DNA from: Mesorhizobium loti R88b
GTDB taxonomy: Bacteria > Pseudomonadota > Alphaproteobacteria > Rhizobiales > Rhizobiaceae
DNA length: 64,000 nt
Direction: 5' to 3'
NCBI RefSeq assembly: GCF_013170845.1
Contig: NZ_CP033367.1
Location: 2,977,001-3,041,000 of the forward strand
The stretch's first letter is position 1. Each line of letters begins with the position of its first letter. The notes below the pieces were generated by a model, which was not told the origin of the DNA, ran no database searches, and worked only from the letters and a program-made list of their open reading frames with translations. Below are positions 27,576-36,983 of the stretch, one piece after another. The translations under genes and the position numbers were made by a program.

Positions 27576-27875
27576 TCACCCGATAGTGTGGCGAACCGGC
27601 GCCACGGTCCAGTCCACACTGCGCTGATCGATCATGGCATGCACCGGCGAATGGCCCATCTCGGTCATGATGCCGGCGGCAGCGTTGCGGCCGGCATCGG
27701 CTGAAGCCCAGAGCAGCACGTCGACAATGGTGCCGTCGTCGCGCTCGGCGATGCGGCGGGATCGAAAACCCGGCTGGCGTTTCAGCCAGGCATCGATATC
27801 GGCATTGGCGGTGATGAACTCGGCGCAGGACTGGCCGTTCAGCCTGAAGGTCGTCACTTCGATCGCTTCGGTCAT
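27576..27875 (-). CDS. Antibiotic biosynthesis monooxygenase-like (ABM) protein
   Basis: 99 aa, a ferredoxin-like alpha/beta domain: TFRLNGQSCAEFITANADID, a GFRSRRIAE strand, VDVLLWASADAG. This fits the dimeric ABM fold used by small cofactor-free oxygenases and heme-degrading proteins, but the catalytic Asn/Trp residues are not clear. It lies 12 bases upstream of tag and 19 bases downstream of the SDR gene on the same strand, so all three may be co-transcribed. Confidence 0.65.
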   Translation of the reverse strand: MTEAIEVTTFRLNGQSCAEFITANADIDAWLKRQPGFRSRRIAERDDGTIVDVLLWASADAGRNAAAGIMTEMGHSPVHAMIDQRSVDWTVAPVRHTIG

Positions 27876-27894
27876 GTCATCTCTCCGTTGGTGC

Positions 27895-28629
27895 TCAGCC
27901 CTGCGCCGTCGGGCGCACGACCAACTCGTTGACGTTGACGCCATCCGACTGGCCAATGGCAAAGCCGATTGCCTCGGCAATCGCGCTGGGCGGGATGGAG
28001 GATTGATCCAGCATGGCGCGGGCGCCGGCCTCGACTTGCGGGTTGGCGATGCCGTCGAACAATTCGGTGCGGGTGAGGCCCGGGCTGACCACGGTCACGC
28101 GAAGGTCCCGGCTTTCCTGCCGCAGCCCTTCCGACAGCGCCCTGACAGCGAATTTGGTGGCGCTGTAGACGGCTGCGGTCGGATCGACGCGGTGGCCGGA
28201 GACGGAGGCGACATTGATGATGTGGCCGGATTTCTGTTCGCCCATGATCGGCAGCACGGCGGCGATGCCGTTGAGCACGCCGCGCAGATTGACATCGATC
28301 ATGCGGTTCCAGTCGTCGACGCGCAACTCGGCCATGAACGACAGCGGCATCACGCCGGCATTGTTGACCAGCACATCGATCCGGCCATGGCGTCGACGGG
28401 CCGTGGCGACGAAAGTTTTCACACTGTCGAGGTCGGTGACATCGAGTTCGTGGGAAAATGCCTGGCCGCCTTCCTGCTCGATGTCTCGCACGATCGCCGC
28501 GATCCGGTCGATCCGCCGGGCGCCGAGCACGATGCTGTGGCCGCTTGCCGCGAGGTGGCGGGCCGTGGCCTCGCCGATGCCGCTCGAGGCGCCGGTGATC
28601 AGCACCACTTTGCTGGGTGAACTCGTCAT
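27895..28629 (-). CDS. SDR family oxidoreductase
   Basis: 244 aa. TGASSGIGEA cofactor motif near residue 13, NNAG near 90, and catalytic Ser ~140 with YSATK ~155. It ends with the VRPTAQG tail shared by the paralogue at 60011-60748 (IRPTAQA) and by a remnant at 38689. Closely divergent from an AraC regulator; 190 bp of shared upstream DNA contains repeated CGATCCTGCAA boxes. Substrate unknown. Confidence 0.88.
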   Translation of the reverse strand: MTSSPSKVVLITGASSGIGEATARHLAASGHSIVLGARRIDRIAAIVRDIEQEGGQAFSHELDVTDLDSVKTFVATARRRHGRIDVLVNNAGVMPLSFMAELRVDDWNRMIDVNLRGVLNGIAAVLPIMGEQKSGHIINVASVSGHRVDPTAAVYSATKFAVRALSEGLRQESRDLRVTVVSPGLTRTELFDGIANPQVEAGARAMLDQSSIPPSAIAEAIGFAIGQSDGVNVNELVVRPTAQG

Positions 28630-28706
28630 GAGAGGCTCCGCTTGTTGATTGGGAGCACGCTCCCGATGGCGGCGTTATGCGGCGAAGTGCCGGTCCGGCG
28701 TTATCG

Positions 28707-28774
28707 CGATCCTGCAAGATTCATGCACGATCCTGCAAAGCTCGACCGTCGCCGCTGGCCAGTTTCGCAGGATC
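28707..28774. promoter_or_regulatory. Candidate AraC operator boxes
   Basis: Two direct copies of CGATCCTGCAA (28707-28717 and 28728-28738), exactly 21 bp apart start to start, i.e. two helical turns. An inverted near-copy TTCGCAGGATC is at 28764-28774. Tandem half-sites two turns apart are typical for AraC-family regulators. The boxes lie between the divergent SDR and AraC genes. Confidence 0.6.
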
Positions 28775-28819
28775 CGATATGATTGAGGCCATGACAGCTT
28801 TGAAGATTTCAGGTGCCTT

Positions 28820-29701
28820 TTGACACTCGCGGGCGATCCCTATGGCGAGATGGCGTCGATCATCACCCGCTTCACAGGTGAGGACGAAGAGTGCGCGACG
28901 GCGATCGACACATTGTTCTTCAGCCGGCGTTCCTCGACCGGCAAAAGCGTTTACACCGCGCAATGGCCTTGCTTGGCGCTGGTGGTGCAGGGCGCCAAAA
29001 GCCTGGCAATCGGGGAGGAACTCCATACCTATGGTGTTGGCGACTATCTGGTGGTCTCGCTCGATTTGCCGGTCGTCTCGCGGGTGACGGAGGCTAGCTC
29101 CGAGGCGCCGAACCTCGGGCTCGGCCTGCGGATCGAGCCGGAGCGGCTGAAGGACCTGTTCGGCCGCATCAACATGGCGCCGGCCCCGCACGACATGCGA
29201 GCGGTGGCCGTCAACAAGGCGCACCCGGATTTGCTCGATGCTGTCGTGCGGCTGCTGCGCCTGCTTGACCGGCCGCGGGATATTCCGGCGATGGCGCCGC
29301 TGATCGAGCAGGAAATTCTTTATCGCGTCGCCACCGGTCCGTTTGGTCCGGCCCTGTTGCAGATCGCAATGCTCGAGACCCCGACAAACCGGGTTGCCCA
29401 GGCTGTCGCCTGGCTGCGGCGGAATTTCACGCGGCCGCTGCGCATCGAGGAATTGGCGCAGCATGTCGGCATGAGCCCGTCCTCGCTGCATCACCACTTC
29501 AAGGCGGTTACGGCGATGACGCCGATGCAGTACCAGAAGCAGCTGCGCCTGCACGAAGCGCGGCGCCTGATGCTGAGCGACCGGCTGGATGTCGGCTCGG
29601 CCGGCTACAGCGTCGGCTACCAGAGCCCATCGCAGTTCAGCCGCGAATACAGCCGGCTTTACGGCCGGCCACCGCTGCGCGATGTCACGGCAAGCCGGTA
29701 G
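28820..29701 (+). CDS. AraC family transcriptional regulator (AraC_N type)
   Basis: 293 aa. The N-terminal AraC_N ligand domain (FSRRSSTGKSVYTAQWPCLA) runs to about residue 170. Two helix-turn-helix units follow (FTRPLRIEELAQHVGMSPSS and YSVGYQSPSQFSREYSRLYG). The TTG at 28820 is preceded by a weak AGG; an ATG at 28850 is an alternative start. Divergent from the SDR gene, which it probably activates through the boxes at 28707-28774. Confidence 0.87.
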   Translation: MTLAGDPYGEMASIITRFTGEDEECATAIDTLFFSRRSSTGKSVYTAQWPCLALVVQGAKSLAIGEELHTYGVGDYLVVSLDLPVVSRVTEASSEAPNLGLGLRIEPERLKDLFGRINMAPAPHDMRAVAVNKAHPDLLDAVVRLLRLLDRPRDIPAMAPLIEQEILYRVATGPFGPALLQIAMLETPTNRVAQAVAWLRRNFTRPLRIEELAQHVGMSPSSLHHHFKAVTAMTPMQYQKQLRLHEARRLMLSDRLDVGSAGYSVGYQSPSQFSREYSRLYGRPPLRDVTASR

Positions 29702-29793
29702 AGGGCTTTGGTCGATCCCACGTCAGACCGCAAGATCGGTCGAGCGTGTCATCTCCGGGAGCGTCTATCTGGTGTTGTCATGGAGGCGAGACG

Positions 29794-30678
29794 TTGAAGA
29801 CGGCACTTGAGAACTATCATGCCCGGATGCAACGGGTGCTGGACCACATAGACCAGCACCTGGATGGCGATCTGGATCTGGAAGCATTGAGCGGCGTCGC
29901 GGCGTTCTCGAAATATCATTTCCACCGGCAGTTCACATCAACCTTCGGGGTGTCCGTGCATCGCTATGTCCAGCTCGCCCGCATGAGGCGGGCTTCATAC
30001 AGGCTTGCTGGAAGCGACGCCGAAAGCGTCACCGACATAGCGATGGACGCCGGTTACGACGCACCGGATGCCTTTGCCCGCGCCTTCCGGCAACGGTTTG
30101 GGCAATCGCCTTCGTCGTTCCGGAAATCTCCCGACTGGGGGGCGTGGCTAATGGCCTTCGGGCCCTTCGACAAAGCAAGGAACACGCTCATGCAGATAAT
30201 CTTCGAACCAGGCGACGTGATGATCCGCGATGTGCCGCCAACGCCGGTGGCTGTCATGGAGCATCGCGGCGACCGGTCGACGCTCCAGGACACCATCCAG
30301 CGGTTCATCGCCTGGCGTAAGGCCCACGGCCTGTCGCCCCAGACAAGCCCGACCTTCAACATCTTCCGTTCCGAAAGGGAGCCGGCTATCGCGGCCGACT
30401 ACAGCATGGACATTTGCGTCGGCACCGACCAGCCCATCGACCCGAATGACGGGCAGATGAAGGCCGGCGTCATTCCCGGCGGACGCTGCGCGGTGCTGCG
30501 CTATCCCGGCAATACCAACAATCTCGAGCCCGCGGCACTCTACCTTTATCGTGAATGGCTGCCGGCCAGCGGCGAGGAAGTGCGCGACTTCCCGGTCTAT
30601 TGCCAACGACACCTGTCCCTCGTCGCGGAAGGGCCTCTGCACGAAGTGGTCGTTGAGCTCTTTCTGCCTCTGAAATAG
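29794..30678 (+). CDS. AraC family regulator with GyrI-like effector domain
   Basis: 294 aa. Here the DNA-binding domain is N-terminal (LDLEALSGVAAFSKYHFHRQ and AMDAGYDAPDAFARAFRQRF), followed by a GyrI/SbmC-like ligand domain (about 130-294). This is the Rob/SoxS-related order seen in multidrug-type sensors. The TTG at 29794 is chosen because GGAGG lies seven bases upstream; the longer frame has poor character. It stands alone between two unrelated genes. Confidence 0.85.
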   Translation: MKTALENYHARMQRVLDHIDQHLDGDLDLEALSGVAAFSKYHFHRQFTSTFGVSVHRYVQLARMRRASYRLAGSDAESVTDIAMDAGYDAPDAFARAFRQRFGQSPSSFRKSPDWGAWLMAFGPFDKARNTLMQIIFEPGDVMIRDVPPTPVAVMEHRGDRSTLQDTIQRFIAWRKAHGLSPQTSPTFNIFRSEREPAIAADYSMDICVGTDQPIDPNDGQMKAGVIPGGRCAVLRYPGNTNNLEPAALYLYREWLPASGEEVRDFPVYCQRHLSLVAEGPLHEVVVELFLPLK

Positions 30679-30824
30679 CGCCGACAATAGCGGCTTGTCG
30701 CTAAGTACGGCAATCCTGATCTTGCGGCTTTCGCCGGGGATGGAATTCACGCTAGTGTCATCCCGTGGTCGTTTGGTGCAGAGCTTGCGGAAACGGAACC
30801 GCGTTCTCAGTTCGGAGACAAGCC

Positions 30825-31322
30825 ATGTTTGCGGCCAAGGCCATCGACATCTCGGACAAGCCGGCATTCTACCGCGACCTCGCCACACAGCTGAAGGCGC
30901 TGCTCGACGGCGAAAGCGACTCGATCGCCAATGCCGCCAACACCGCGGCGCTCATCTTCCAGATGGTGCCCGACCTCAACTGGGCCGGCTTCTATTTCCT
31001 GGCCTCGGACGAGGAAATGGTGCTCGGACCCTTCCAGGGCAAGCCGGCCTGCGTGCGCATCGCTGTCGGCAAGGGCGTGTGCGGAACGGCGGTCCAGCTC
31101 GGCACCTCGATGCTGATCAAGGACGTGCATGATTTTCCCGGCCACATCGCCTGTGATGCCGATTCGCGCTCGGAACTGGTCGTGCTGCTCGAAGACGATG
31201 AAGGCGTCTTCGGCGTGCTCGATCTCGACAGCCCGCTGCCCGGCCGCTTCGACAAGGCTGACCAGGCCGGCATCGAAAAACTGGCCGCGATCTATGCCGC
31301 GGCGAGTTCGTTCGAGGATTGA
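30825..31322 (+). CDS. msrC: Free methionine-(R)-sulfoxide reductase (GAF domain)
   Basis: 165 aa. Reduces free methionine-R-sulfoxide with a GAF-fold active site. Its three redox Cys are at 76, 86 and 110, with the same 10- and 24-residue spacing as C84, C94 and C118 of the E. coli enzyme (PACVRIAVGKGVCGTAV, HIACDADSRSELVV). The start at 30825 removes an upstream tail without family resemblance. Monocistronic; oxidative-stress repair role. Confidence 0.92.
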   Translation: MFAAKAIDISDKPAFYRDLATQLKALLDGESDSIANAANTAALIFQMVPDLNWAGFYFLASDEEMVLGPFQGKPACVRIAVGKGVCGTAVQLGTSMLIKDVHDFPGHIACDADSRSELVVLLEDDEGVFGVLDLDSPLPGRFDKADQAGIEKLAAIYAAASSFED

Positions 31323-31333
31323 GGGAAGCGACT

Positions 31334-31408
31334 CCGTCCTTTCGTCATCCGCGGGCGGAGCATGGAGCGTAGCGACGCAGCGCAGACCACCGCTGAAGCG
31401 AATCCCGG
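31334..31408. repeat. Possible dispersed intergenic repeat
   Basis: The gap between convergent genes is filled by a GC-rich stretch of the form TCATCCGCGGGCGGAGCATG...GCGTAGCGACGCAGCGCAGA, a style often repeated between rhizobial genes. No perfect long dyad was found. Only one copy is visible in this window. Confidence 0.35.
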
Positions 31409-31409
31409 C

Positions 31410-32459
31410 CTATCGCCCCGCCTTCAGCGCGCGCGTAAACGCCGCAGCGGTCATATCAATCAGCTGCGCATGAATCTCCCCGCGTGAGCGGCCACCCCCA
31501 TCATCGCACACCGGATCACCGATCTCTTCGGCCGCGATGATGGCCAATGCACCCGGCTTGCACTCGCCGAACATGCTGTAATGGCTGGCATCCTCGATCG
31601 TCGCGTAGCTGGCATTTGCAATGGCCTTGGCGATCCCTGAGGCGTCGGCGGTGGTCGGGATTTTCCCCGGCCGGCCAAGATTGACGATGGCGACCGGAAC
31701 TTTGATCCCGGCGAAGCTCTTGGCGCCGAAGACATCGACTGGGGCGGGATCGACCGCCATGGCGAAACGGATGCGCTCGTCGGTGTTGTCGCGGCCGGCG
31801 GGCTGCAGATCCATGGCGTGGAGATCGACGCCGCTTTGCCTGAGCCACTGGCAAAGCGAGGCGTTGAGCAGGTCCGTATCACAATAGGCCGCCAGCAGCC
31901 TGGGGTCGACGCGGGCCCCGGCTATCGCCAGCACCGTATTGCCGCCCATGGAAAGGCCGAGAACACCGACTTTGCCTTGCTCGAGGTGATCGCTGAAGAC
32001 CGTGTCCTTGCCTATCGCGTCCAGCGTCGCCGTGAGGTCGGCGGGCCGCAACCAGAGTTTCATCGTCTCGGCGGCGGATCGTTTTGGCCCCGTATTGCCC
32101 GGATGGGTGGGAGCGGCGACGACAAATCCCTGCCTGGCCAGAGGCGTTGCGATCCAGCTCAGCGCTTGCGGGTTTCCCGCCAGGCCGGCGCCATGCGACA
32201 GCAGGATCAGCGGAAATTTTCCACCTGATATTGGCGCATCACGCATGGCTGAGGTGCCGACGAAAAGCTCGCTGTCGCCAAGGCTGACCGGCTCACCGCC
32301 AGGCTGTGCCGGGTACCAGACCGTCACATCGAGATCGGTGCCGCGCTCCCTGGATGCGGCGGGAAAGTGACGAACGCCGACAGTCTCGCCGGCGATGCTC
32401 GCATTCAGCATGACTATTGTCGAAGCGATGATGGTGCAAAGCGTGATCCAGAATCTCAT
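31410..32459 (-). CDS. Alpha/beta hydrolase, exported (PAF-acetylhydrolase/dienelactone hydrolase-like)
   Basis: 349 aa with a signal peptide (residues 1-22, ending LNASIAGE). Alpha/beta-hydrolase core: oxyanion region LILLSHGAGLAG, nucleophile elbow GLSMGGN near residue 160, a later acidic residue, and the catalytic His in EDASHYSMFGEC. Two Cys pairs may form disulfides (CDTDLLNASLC, GDPVCDD). The start at 32459 gives the signal peptide. It lies ~200 bases downstream of a membrane AraC gene on the same strand. Confidence 0.83.
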   Translation of the reverse strand: MRFWITLCTIIASTIVMLNASIAGETVGVRHFPAASRERGTDLDVTVWYPAQPGGEPVSLGDSELFVGTSAMRDAPISGGKFPLILLSHGAGLAGNPQALSWIATPLARQGFVVAAPTHPGNTGPKRSAAETMKLWLRPADLTATLDAIGKDTVFSDHLEQGKVGVLGLSMGGNTVLAIAGARVDPRLLAAYCDTDLLNASLCQWLRQSGVDLHAMDLQPAGRDNTDERIRFAMAVDPAPVDVFGAKSFAGIKVPVAIVNLGRPGKIPTTADASGIAKAIANASYATIEDASHYSMFGECKPGALAIIAAEEIGDPVCDDGGGRSRGEIHAQLIDMTAAAFTRALKAGR

Positions 32460-32660
32460 TTGATATCTCCGTTGCCGAAAACGCGCCATGGGCTGGCAAG
32501 TCTGGAGCCTTCGGCTCCCGGCCAGTTGACGGTCGTGTTCGGTAGCTGTGTTCATGCCGCGATATCAGCGCATTCGAACGCGGCCGGAGACCTCGAACAC
32601 GATCGAGAACGTGCTTTATCGCGATTGAGTACTGTTCGACGCGAACCGCGCCGCTGGATT

Positions 32661-33710
32661 TCAGCCGCTCACGGGGCTCGCGAGCGAGGGCGACTGGGCG
32701 TTGCGTTCCCGCCAGGCGAGCGGCGTCATGTCGGTGACGCGGCGGAACTCGCGGTTGAAATTCGACTTGGTCTGGAAGCCGACCGTCAGCATGATCTCGG
32801 TCACCGACTGGTCGGTCTCGCTCAAGAGCCGGCAGGCCTCGGCGATGCGGTGTTCGTTGACATATTGCGAGACGTTCTTGCCCGTCGCCCGGTTGATCGC
32901 TGCTGAAATCTGGCGTGCCGGAATTCCGGCGCGGCGGGCAAGGCGGTTGAGGTTGAGATCGGCGTCGCGGTAGAGCTTTTTCTCCTGCATCGTCTCATCG
33001 ACCCGGCGAAGCGTATCGGCGTCTTCGCCGAACCCTGTCGGGGGCGGAGCCTCCGCCGGTTCAGCCGCATTGAGCGGGACGTGACTTTGGCTGGCCGCCG
33101 CCGCCGCCACGCCGACAAAGACGAGGATGAAGAGATTGGCGATGCCGATCACCGTCGCCGCGCGCGCGCCATGCCCCAACGCCAGCTCAAGGGAAATCAG
33201 CACATCGACCATTCCCGACAGGCACAGTGTTACCGCCGCGGCAATGATGGCCCGATAGGCCGGGACAGCCCCGTCGAAAGGAGCAAGGCGAAGGCCGTCC
33301 GCGCCGGAACGAAGCAGCCAGAGAATGGCGGCGGCGTAGATGAAATCGATCGATATCAGCGCGAAGTCGATGGCCGCCGGCCAAAAGATCATCAGCATGA
33401 CGAGGATGACGGCCGGCGTGGCGTGGATGGCGAGCCGCGCCGGCCATTGGCGGTCGCTGGTGCGGACGAGCCTGGAGACACCGGCATAGAGCAGCGACGG
33501 CATGATCGCGGCGGACACCGGGGCGATGTAGCCGACCTCGCTGATGCCATAGCCCCAGCGCAGGCCGACGAGCACCGATTGCAGCGCGCTGAGCAGGATC
33601 AGGCCAAGGAACGACAGGTTGGGCGCCGCGTCATCCCCGCGCCTGGCGACGACCCAAAGCAGGATGAACAGCAGCAAGGCGACGACGAAGGGCAGGGGAA
33701 CAAACGGCAT
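32661..33710 (-). CDS. Membrane-anchored AraC family regulator
   Basis: 349 aa. The N-terminal half has about seven hydrophobic helices (starting PFVVALLLFILLWVVA and ending FILVFVGVAAAAA), so the protein should sit in the inner membrane. The C-terminal ~110 residues are a cytoplasmic AraC DNA-binding domain (LNRLARRAGIPARQISAAIN, VTEIMLTVGFQTKSNFNREF). Such one-component sensors couple an envelope signal directly to transcription. The nearest candidate target is the exported hydrolase downstream on the same strand. Confidence 0.85.
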   Translation of the reverse strand: MPFVPLPFVVALLLFILLWVVARRGDDAAPNLSFLGLILLSALQSVLVGLRWGYGISEVGYIAPVSAAIMPSLLYAGVSRLVRTSDRQWPARLAIHATPAVILVMLMIFWPAAIDFALISIDFIYAAAILWLLRSGADGLRLAPFDGAVPAYRAIIAAAVTLCLSGMVDVLISLELALGHGARAATVIGIANLFILVFVGVAAAAASQSHVPLNAAEPAEAPPPTGFGEDADTLRRVDETMQEKKLYRDADLNLNRLARRAGIPARQISAAINRATGKNVSQYVNEHRIAEACRLLSETDQSVTEIMLTVGFQTKSNFNREFRRVTDMTPLAWRERNAQSPSLASPVSG

Positions 33711-33794
33711 GGATCGGTTGGGCTCGCGGGCTGATGCGCGGAGCCTAGCCGATGTGGATTGATTCCCAAACTCGCTGGCAAGCCGTATCGATGT

Positions 33795-34859
33795 CTAGGC
33801 GAACTTCACCAGCATCAAGCTGAAGCTGCCGATGAACAGGAAGGCGCAGAAGGCCAGTGCCAGCGGGCGCAGGCCGCGCGAGCGCAGCTGCGAGATGTCG
33901 GCCTGCAGGCCCATGGCGGCGAGCCCCATGGTCAGCATGATGGTGGTGGCGAGCACTATTGCCGACTTCACTTCGGCGGGCACGGTGACCAGGCTGTTCA
34001 GCGCCACGACGGCGACGAAAGCGGCGACGAACCATGGCATGGGCGGACGCGCTGCCGACTGGTCGCCACTCCTCGTGCGCCGCGCCATCAGGCCGAGCGC
34101 GATGACCATCGGCGCCAGCATGGCAACGCGCGTCAGCTTGGCCACCGTGGCGATCTCGCCGGACTGGGTGCCGTTCTGGAAACCGGCGCCGATGACCTGC
34201 GCCACCTCATGGATCGAGGCGCCGGCCCACAGGCCAAACGCGTGCTGGTCGAGGCCGAGCAGCGGCGCCAGCAGCGGGAAGCCGAGCATGGCGATAGTGC
34301 CAAACAGCGTGATCGAGGCAACGGCATAGGTGACGTCCTCGTCGCGCGCATCGGTGACGATGTTGGTGGCGACGATGGCCGAAGCGCCGCAGATCGACGT
34401 GCCGGCGGCAATCAGCTGCGCCAGCTTGGCGTCGACGCCGATCAGCCGGCCGAGCGTGATGGTGAAGACGAAGGTCGAGCCAAGCGTCAGCGCGACGATG
34501 CCGACGCCGCCGGCGCCGATCGAGACGACCTGGCCGAGCGTCAGCTGGAAGCCGAGCAGCACGATGGCAAAGCGCAGCAGGCGCTTTTGCGAGAAGGCGA
34601 TGCCGGCCTTGGCGTGCGCCGGCGTGCCGAGCACGTTGGAATAGATCATGCCGGCGACGACGGCCAGGATCATCGGGCTGAACAAGGCAAAGCCGGAGAC
34701 ATTGTGCGCCGAGAAGGCAACAGCCGTGATCATCGCCACCAGCACGATGCCGGGAATGACGCCGTTCCACACCAAATCGAGCCGCTTGCGGCCGGCGGCC
34801 AGATCGGCCGAAATCGTGCTTTTCGGAATATCGTTCGTGATGTGGGTGAAGGACGACAA
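33795..34859 (-). CDS. YeiH family putative sulfate/anion exporter
   Basis: 354 aa with 9-10 membrane helices. The Cons_hypoth698/YeiH signature segments are present ([67 protein letters not shown]). Family members are proposed sulfate or sulfonate exporters. Start uncertain: the TTG at 34859 has GGAG seven bases upstream, while an ATG at 34916 would add 19 residues. It is not linked to a LysR regulator here. Confidence 0.83.
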   Translation of the reverse strand: MSSFTHITNDIPKSTISADLAAGRKRLDLVWNGVIPGIVLVAMITAVAFSAHNVSGFALFSPMILAVVAGMIYSNVLGTPAHAKAGIAFSQKRLLRFAIVLLGFQLTLGQVVSIGAGGVGIVALTLGSTFVFTITLGRLIGVDAKLAQLIAAGTSICGASAIVATNIVTDARDEDVTYAVASITLFGTIAMLGFPLLAPLLGLDQHAFGLWAGASIHEVAQVIGAGFQNGTQSGEIATVAKLTRVAMLAPMVIALGLMARRTRSGDQSAARPPMPWFVAAFVAVVALNSLVTVPAEVKSAIVLATTIMLTMGLAAMGLQADISQLRSRGLRPLALAFCAFLFIGSFSLMLVKFA

Positions 34860-34980
34860 TGCAATTCTCCAGGCAAGTACCCCTGGAGAATGCCATTCCT
34901 GAACCGATCTTTCCAACGAATTGTTTTGGTTAGAATGATCGATTTTTGCGAACGATTGCTTTCATTGCGGAAGTCGGTGC

Positions 34981-35030
34981 CCCCTCATCCGCCTGCCGGC
35001 ACCTTCTCCCCGTAGAACGGGGAGAAGGGA
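34981..35030. repeat. Palindromic intergenic element
   Basis: Perfect 12-bp stem CCTTCTCCCCGT (35002-35013) / ACGGGGAGAAGG (35017-35028) with a 3-base loop, preceded by CCCCTCATCCGCCTGCCGG. It belongs to the same family as the elements at 43919 and 48561 by its CTTCTCCCC core. It also directly follows the 3' end of the leftward SnoaL-like gene and could end its transcript. Confidence 0.65.
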
Positions 35031-35040
35031 ACTGGCCGCA

Positions 35041-35418
35041 TCAAAGCTGCGCCGCGATCGCCGCCTTGTCGATCACCGACCAGACATTCCTGATCCGGTC
35101 GTCGAGAAACTCATAAAACACGTTCTCGCTGAACGAGACCTTCTTGCCGTTGATCGGCAGGCCGAAGAAAGTCCCCCTCGGCGTGCAGTGGAACTGGATG
35201 CGGCTGGCGATGAAGGGTGGCTCGGAGATCAAGAGCTGGACATCGAAATAGAGGTCCGGAATTTCGCGGAAATCCCGCTCCAGCATTTCGCGGTAGCCTG
35301 ACAGCCCGACGCGCTCGCTGTTGTGGTGCACCTCGTCATGGACGAAGCGGTGCAGCCGCGCCCAATCCTGACTGTTGAGGCAGTCGATATAGCCTCGATA
35401 GAGGTCGGTCACGGTCAC
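35041..35418 (-). CDS. SnoaL-like/ester cyclase-type protein
   Basis: 125 aa NTF2-fold domain: LYRGYIDCLNSQDWARLHRF with the following HHNSERVGLSGYREMLERDF, then FEFLDD-type strands near the end. This is the polyketide-cyclase/ester-cyclase class, often orphan enzymes acting on small cyclic substrates. The GTG at 35418 has GGAG seven bases upstream and gives a family-like N-terminus; the frame upstream is meaningless. It ends beside a palindromic repeat. Confidence 0.75.
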   Translation of the reverse strand: MTVTDLYRGYIDCLNSQDWARLHRFVHDEVHHNSERVGLSGYREMLERDFREIPDLYFDVQLLISEPPFIASRIQFHCTPRGTFFGLPINGKKVSFSENVFYEFLDDRIRNVWSVIDKAAIAAQL

Positions 35419-35486
35419 GGCGATGCTCCGGTGCTTTAGATCGGTTGATCGCGAAGATAGAAGGAACGTGGATCGAGTCCAGAGTT

Positions 35487-36380
35487 CTAGCCCCGATAGC
35501 GCAGCGCATCGACCAGCAGCGAGAAGGCTGGTGTCGCCTGGCGGCGGCTGGGGTAGTAGAGGTGGTAGCCGGGGAAGGGCGGGCACCAGTCGGCCAGCAC
35601 CCGCACCAGTTCGCCGCTGGCAAGGTGCGCGTGCACCTGATCCTGCGGCAGATAGGCAAGGCCGAGGCCGGTCAGCACGGCATTCATGCGCAAGCCGGAT
35701 GTATTGAAGATCAGCTGGCCCTCGACGCGCACCTTCGGCTCACGCCCGGCCTTTTCGAATTCCCAGGCATAGAGCCCGCCATAGGTCGGCAAGCGCAGGT
35801 TGATGCAATTGTGCGTGGTCAGGTCCTGCGGTGAGCGCGGCTTCGGCCGTTTGGCGAAGTAGGCCGGCGATCCGACCACGGCCATGCGCTGGTCGGGGCC
35901 GATGCGCACCGCGATCATGTCGCGCGCCACCTGTTCGCCCAGCCGCACGCCGGCATCGTAGCGCTCGGCGACGATGTCGGTCAGGCCGTAGTCGACGATG
36001 ATCTCGACCCTGATGTCGGGATAGTCGGGCAGCAGCCTTGATATCGCCGGCCACAGCACGGCGTCGGCGGCGTGCTCGCCGGCGGTGATACGGATGGTGC
36101 CGGCGGGCTTTTCACGCAAGGCGCTCACCGCGACGAGTTCGGCCTCGATCTCGTCGAGCCTCGGCCCGATGGAGCGCGTCAGCCGCTCGCCGGCCTCGGT
36201 GGGCGAGACGCTGCGCGTGGTGCGGGTGAGCAGCCGCACGCCGAGCCGCTCCTCCAGCGCCCGCACCGTGTGGCTGAGCGCCGATTGCGAGACGCCCAGC
36301 TGAGCCGCCGCCCGGGTGAAGCTTTTTTCGCGCGCGACCGCGAGGAAGGCGGTCAGCTCGTTGAGATTGTCTCGCGGCAT
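35487..36380 (-). CDS. LysR family transcriptional regulator
   Basis: 297 aa. N-terminal helix-turn-helix (LNELTAFLAVAREKSFTRAA, LGVSQSALSHTVRALEERLG), then an effector domain of the DmlR-like subgroup (GTIRITAGEHAADAVLWPAI). The ATG at 36380 (MPRDNLNE) is the family start. Divergent by ~150 bp from the cupin/CMD/DUF2255/aldo-keto operon, which it most likely activates. Confidence 0.9.
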   Translation of the reverse strand: MPRDNLNELTAFLAVAREKSFTRAAAQLGVSQSALSHTVRALEERLGVRLLTRTTRSVSPTEAGERLTRSIGPRLDEIEAELVAVSALREKPAGTIRITAGEHAADAVLWPAISRLLPDYPDIRVEIIVDYGLTDIVAERYDAGVRLGEQVARDMIAVRIGPDQRMAVVGSPAYFAKRPKPRSPQDLTTHNCINLRLPTYGGLYAWEFEKAGREPKVRVEGQLIFNTSGLRMNAVLTGLGLAYLPQDQVHAHLASGELVRVLADWCPPFPGYHLYYPSRRQATPAFSLLVDALRYRG

Positions 36381-36533
36381 TGATGAGCTCTCCTCATAAG
36401 TACATGCGGGATATAGCACCTAATCCAGGCCAATCGCAGGCGCTAAATAGTGGCTATCACAATTGGCTGCCCGAAATCGGCGGCCCTGAAGTTCGTGGCG
36501 GTGATCTGCCCGGCGCCGGGAAAAGGAAAAACC

Positions 36534-36929
36534 ATGGATATCAAGCGAAGCGGCTCGCAAGCCTCGGCGAAAGGCCCTGCGGAGTATTTCACGGGCACGG
36601 TGCGCATCGACGCGCCCTTCAAGGGCAGCGAACCCGCCCGCGTCGGCGGTGCCACCGTGACCTTCGAGCCCGGCGCGCGCACCGCCTGGCACACCCATCC
36701 GCTCGGCCAGACGCTGATCGTCCTGTCAGGCGCCGGGCTTGTCCAGCGCGAGGCTGGGCCGATCGAACCGATCCGCCCCGGCGACATCGTCTGGTTCGCG
36801 CCCGGCGAAAAGCACTGGCATGGCGCGGCGCCAACCACGGCAATGAGCCATATCGCCATTGCCGAAGCGCTCGACGGAAAGGTCGTCGACTGGATGGAGA
36901 AGGTCAGCGACGACCACTACGGGGTTTGA
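36534..36929 (+). CDS. Cupin domain protein
   Basis: 131 aa single cupin barrel. Metal-site motifs: [20 protein letters not shown] (motif 1, His-x-His) and [20 protein letters not shown] (motif 2, a late His pair). Similar cupins in LysR-linked clusters accompany carboxymuconolactone decarboxylase-like proteins. The ATG at 36534 is preferred over longer in-frame starts that lack cupin character. First gene of a four-gene rightward operon. Confidence 0.85.
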   Translation: MDIKRSGSQASAKGPAEYFTGTVRIDAPFKGSEPARVGGATVTFEPGARTAWHTHPLGQTLIVLSGAGLVQREAGPIEPIRPGDIVWFAPGEKHWHGAAPTTAMSHIAIAEALDGKVVDWMEKVSDDHYGV

Positions 36930-36983
36930 CGCGGCGGTTCCCGGCTCCATGTCCGATACATCCCCTAGCGAAGGAAGCTCTCA

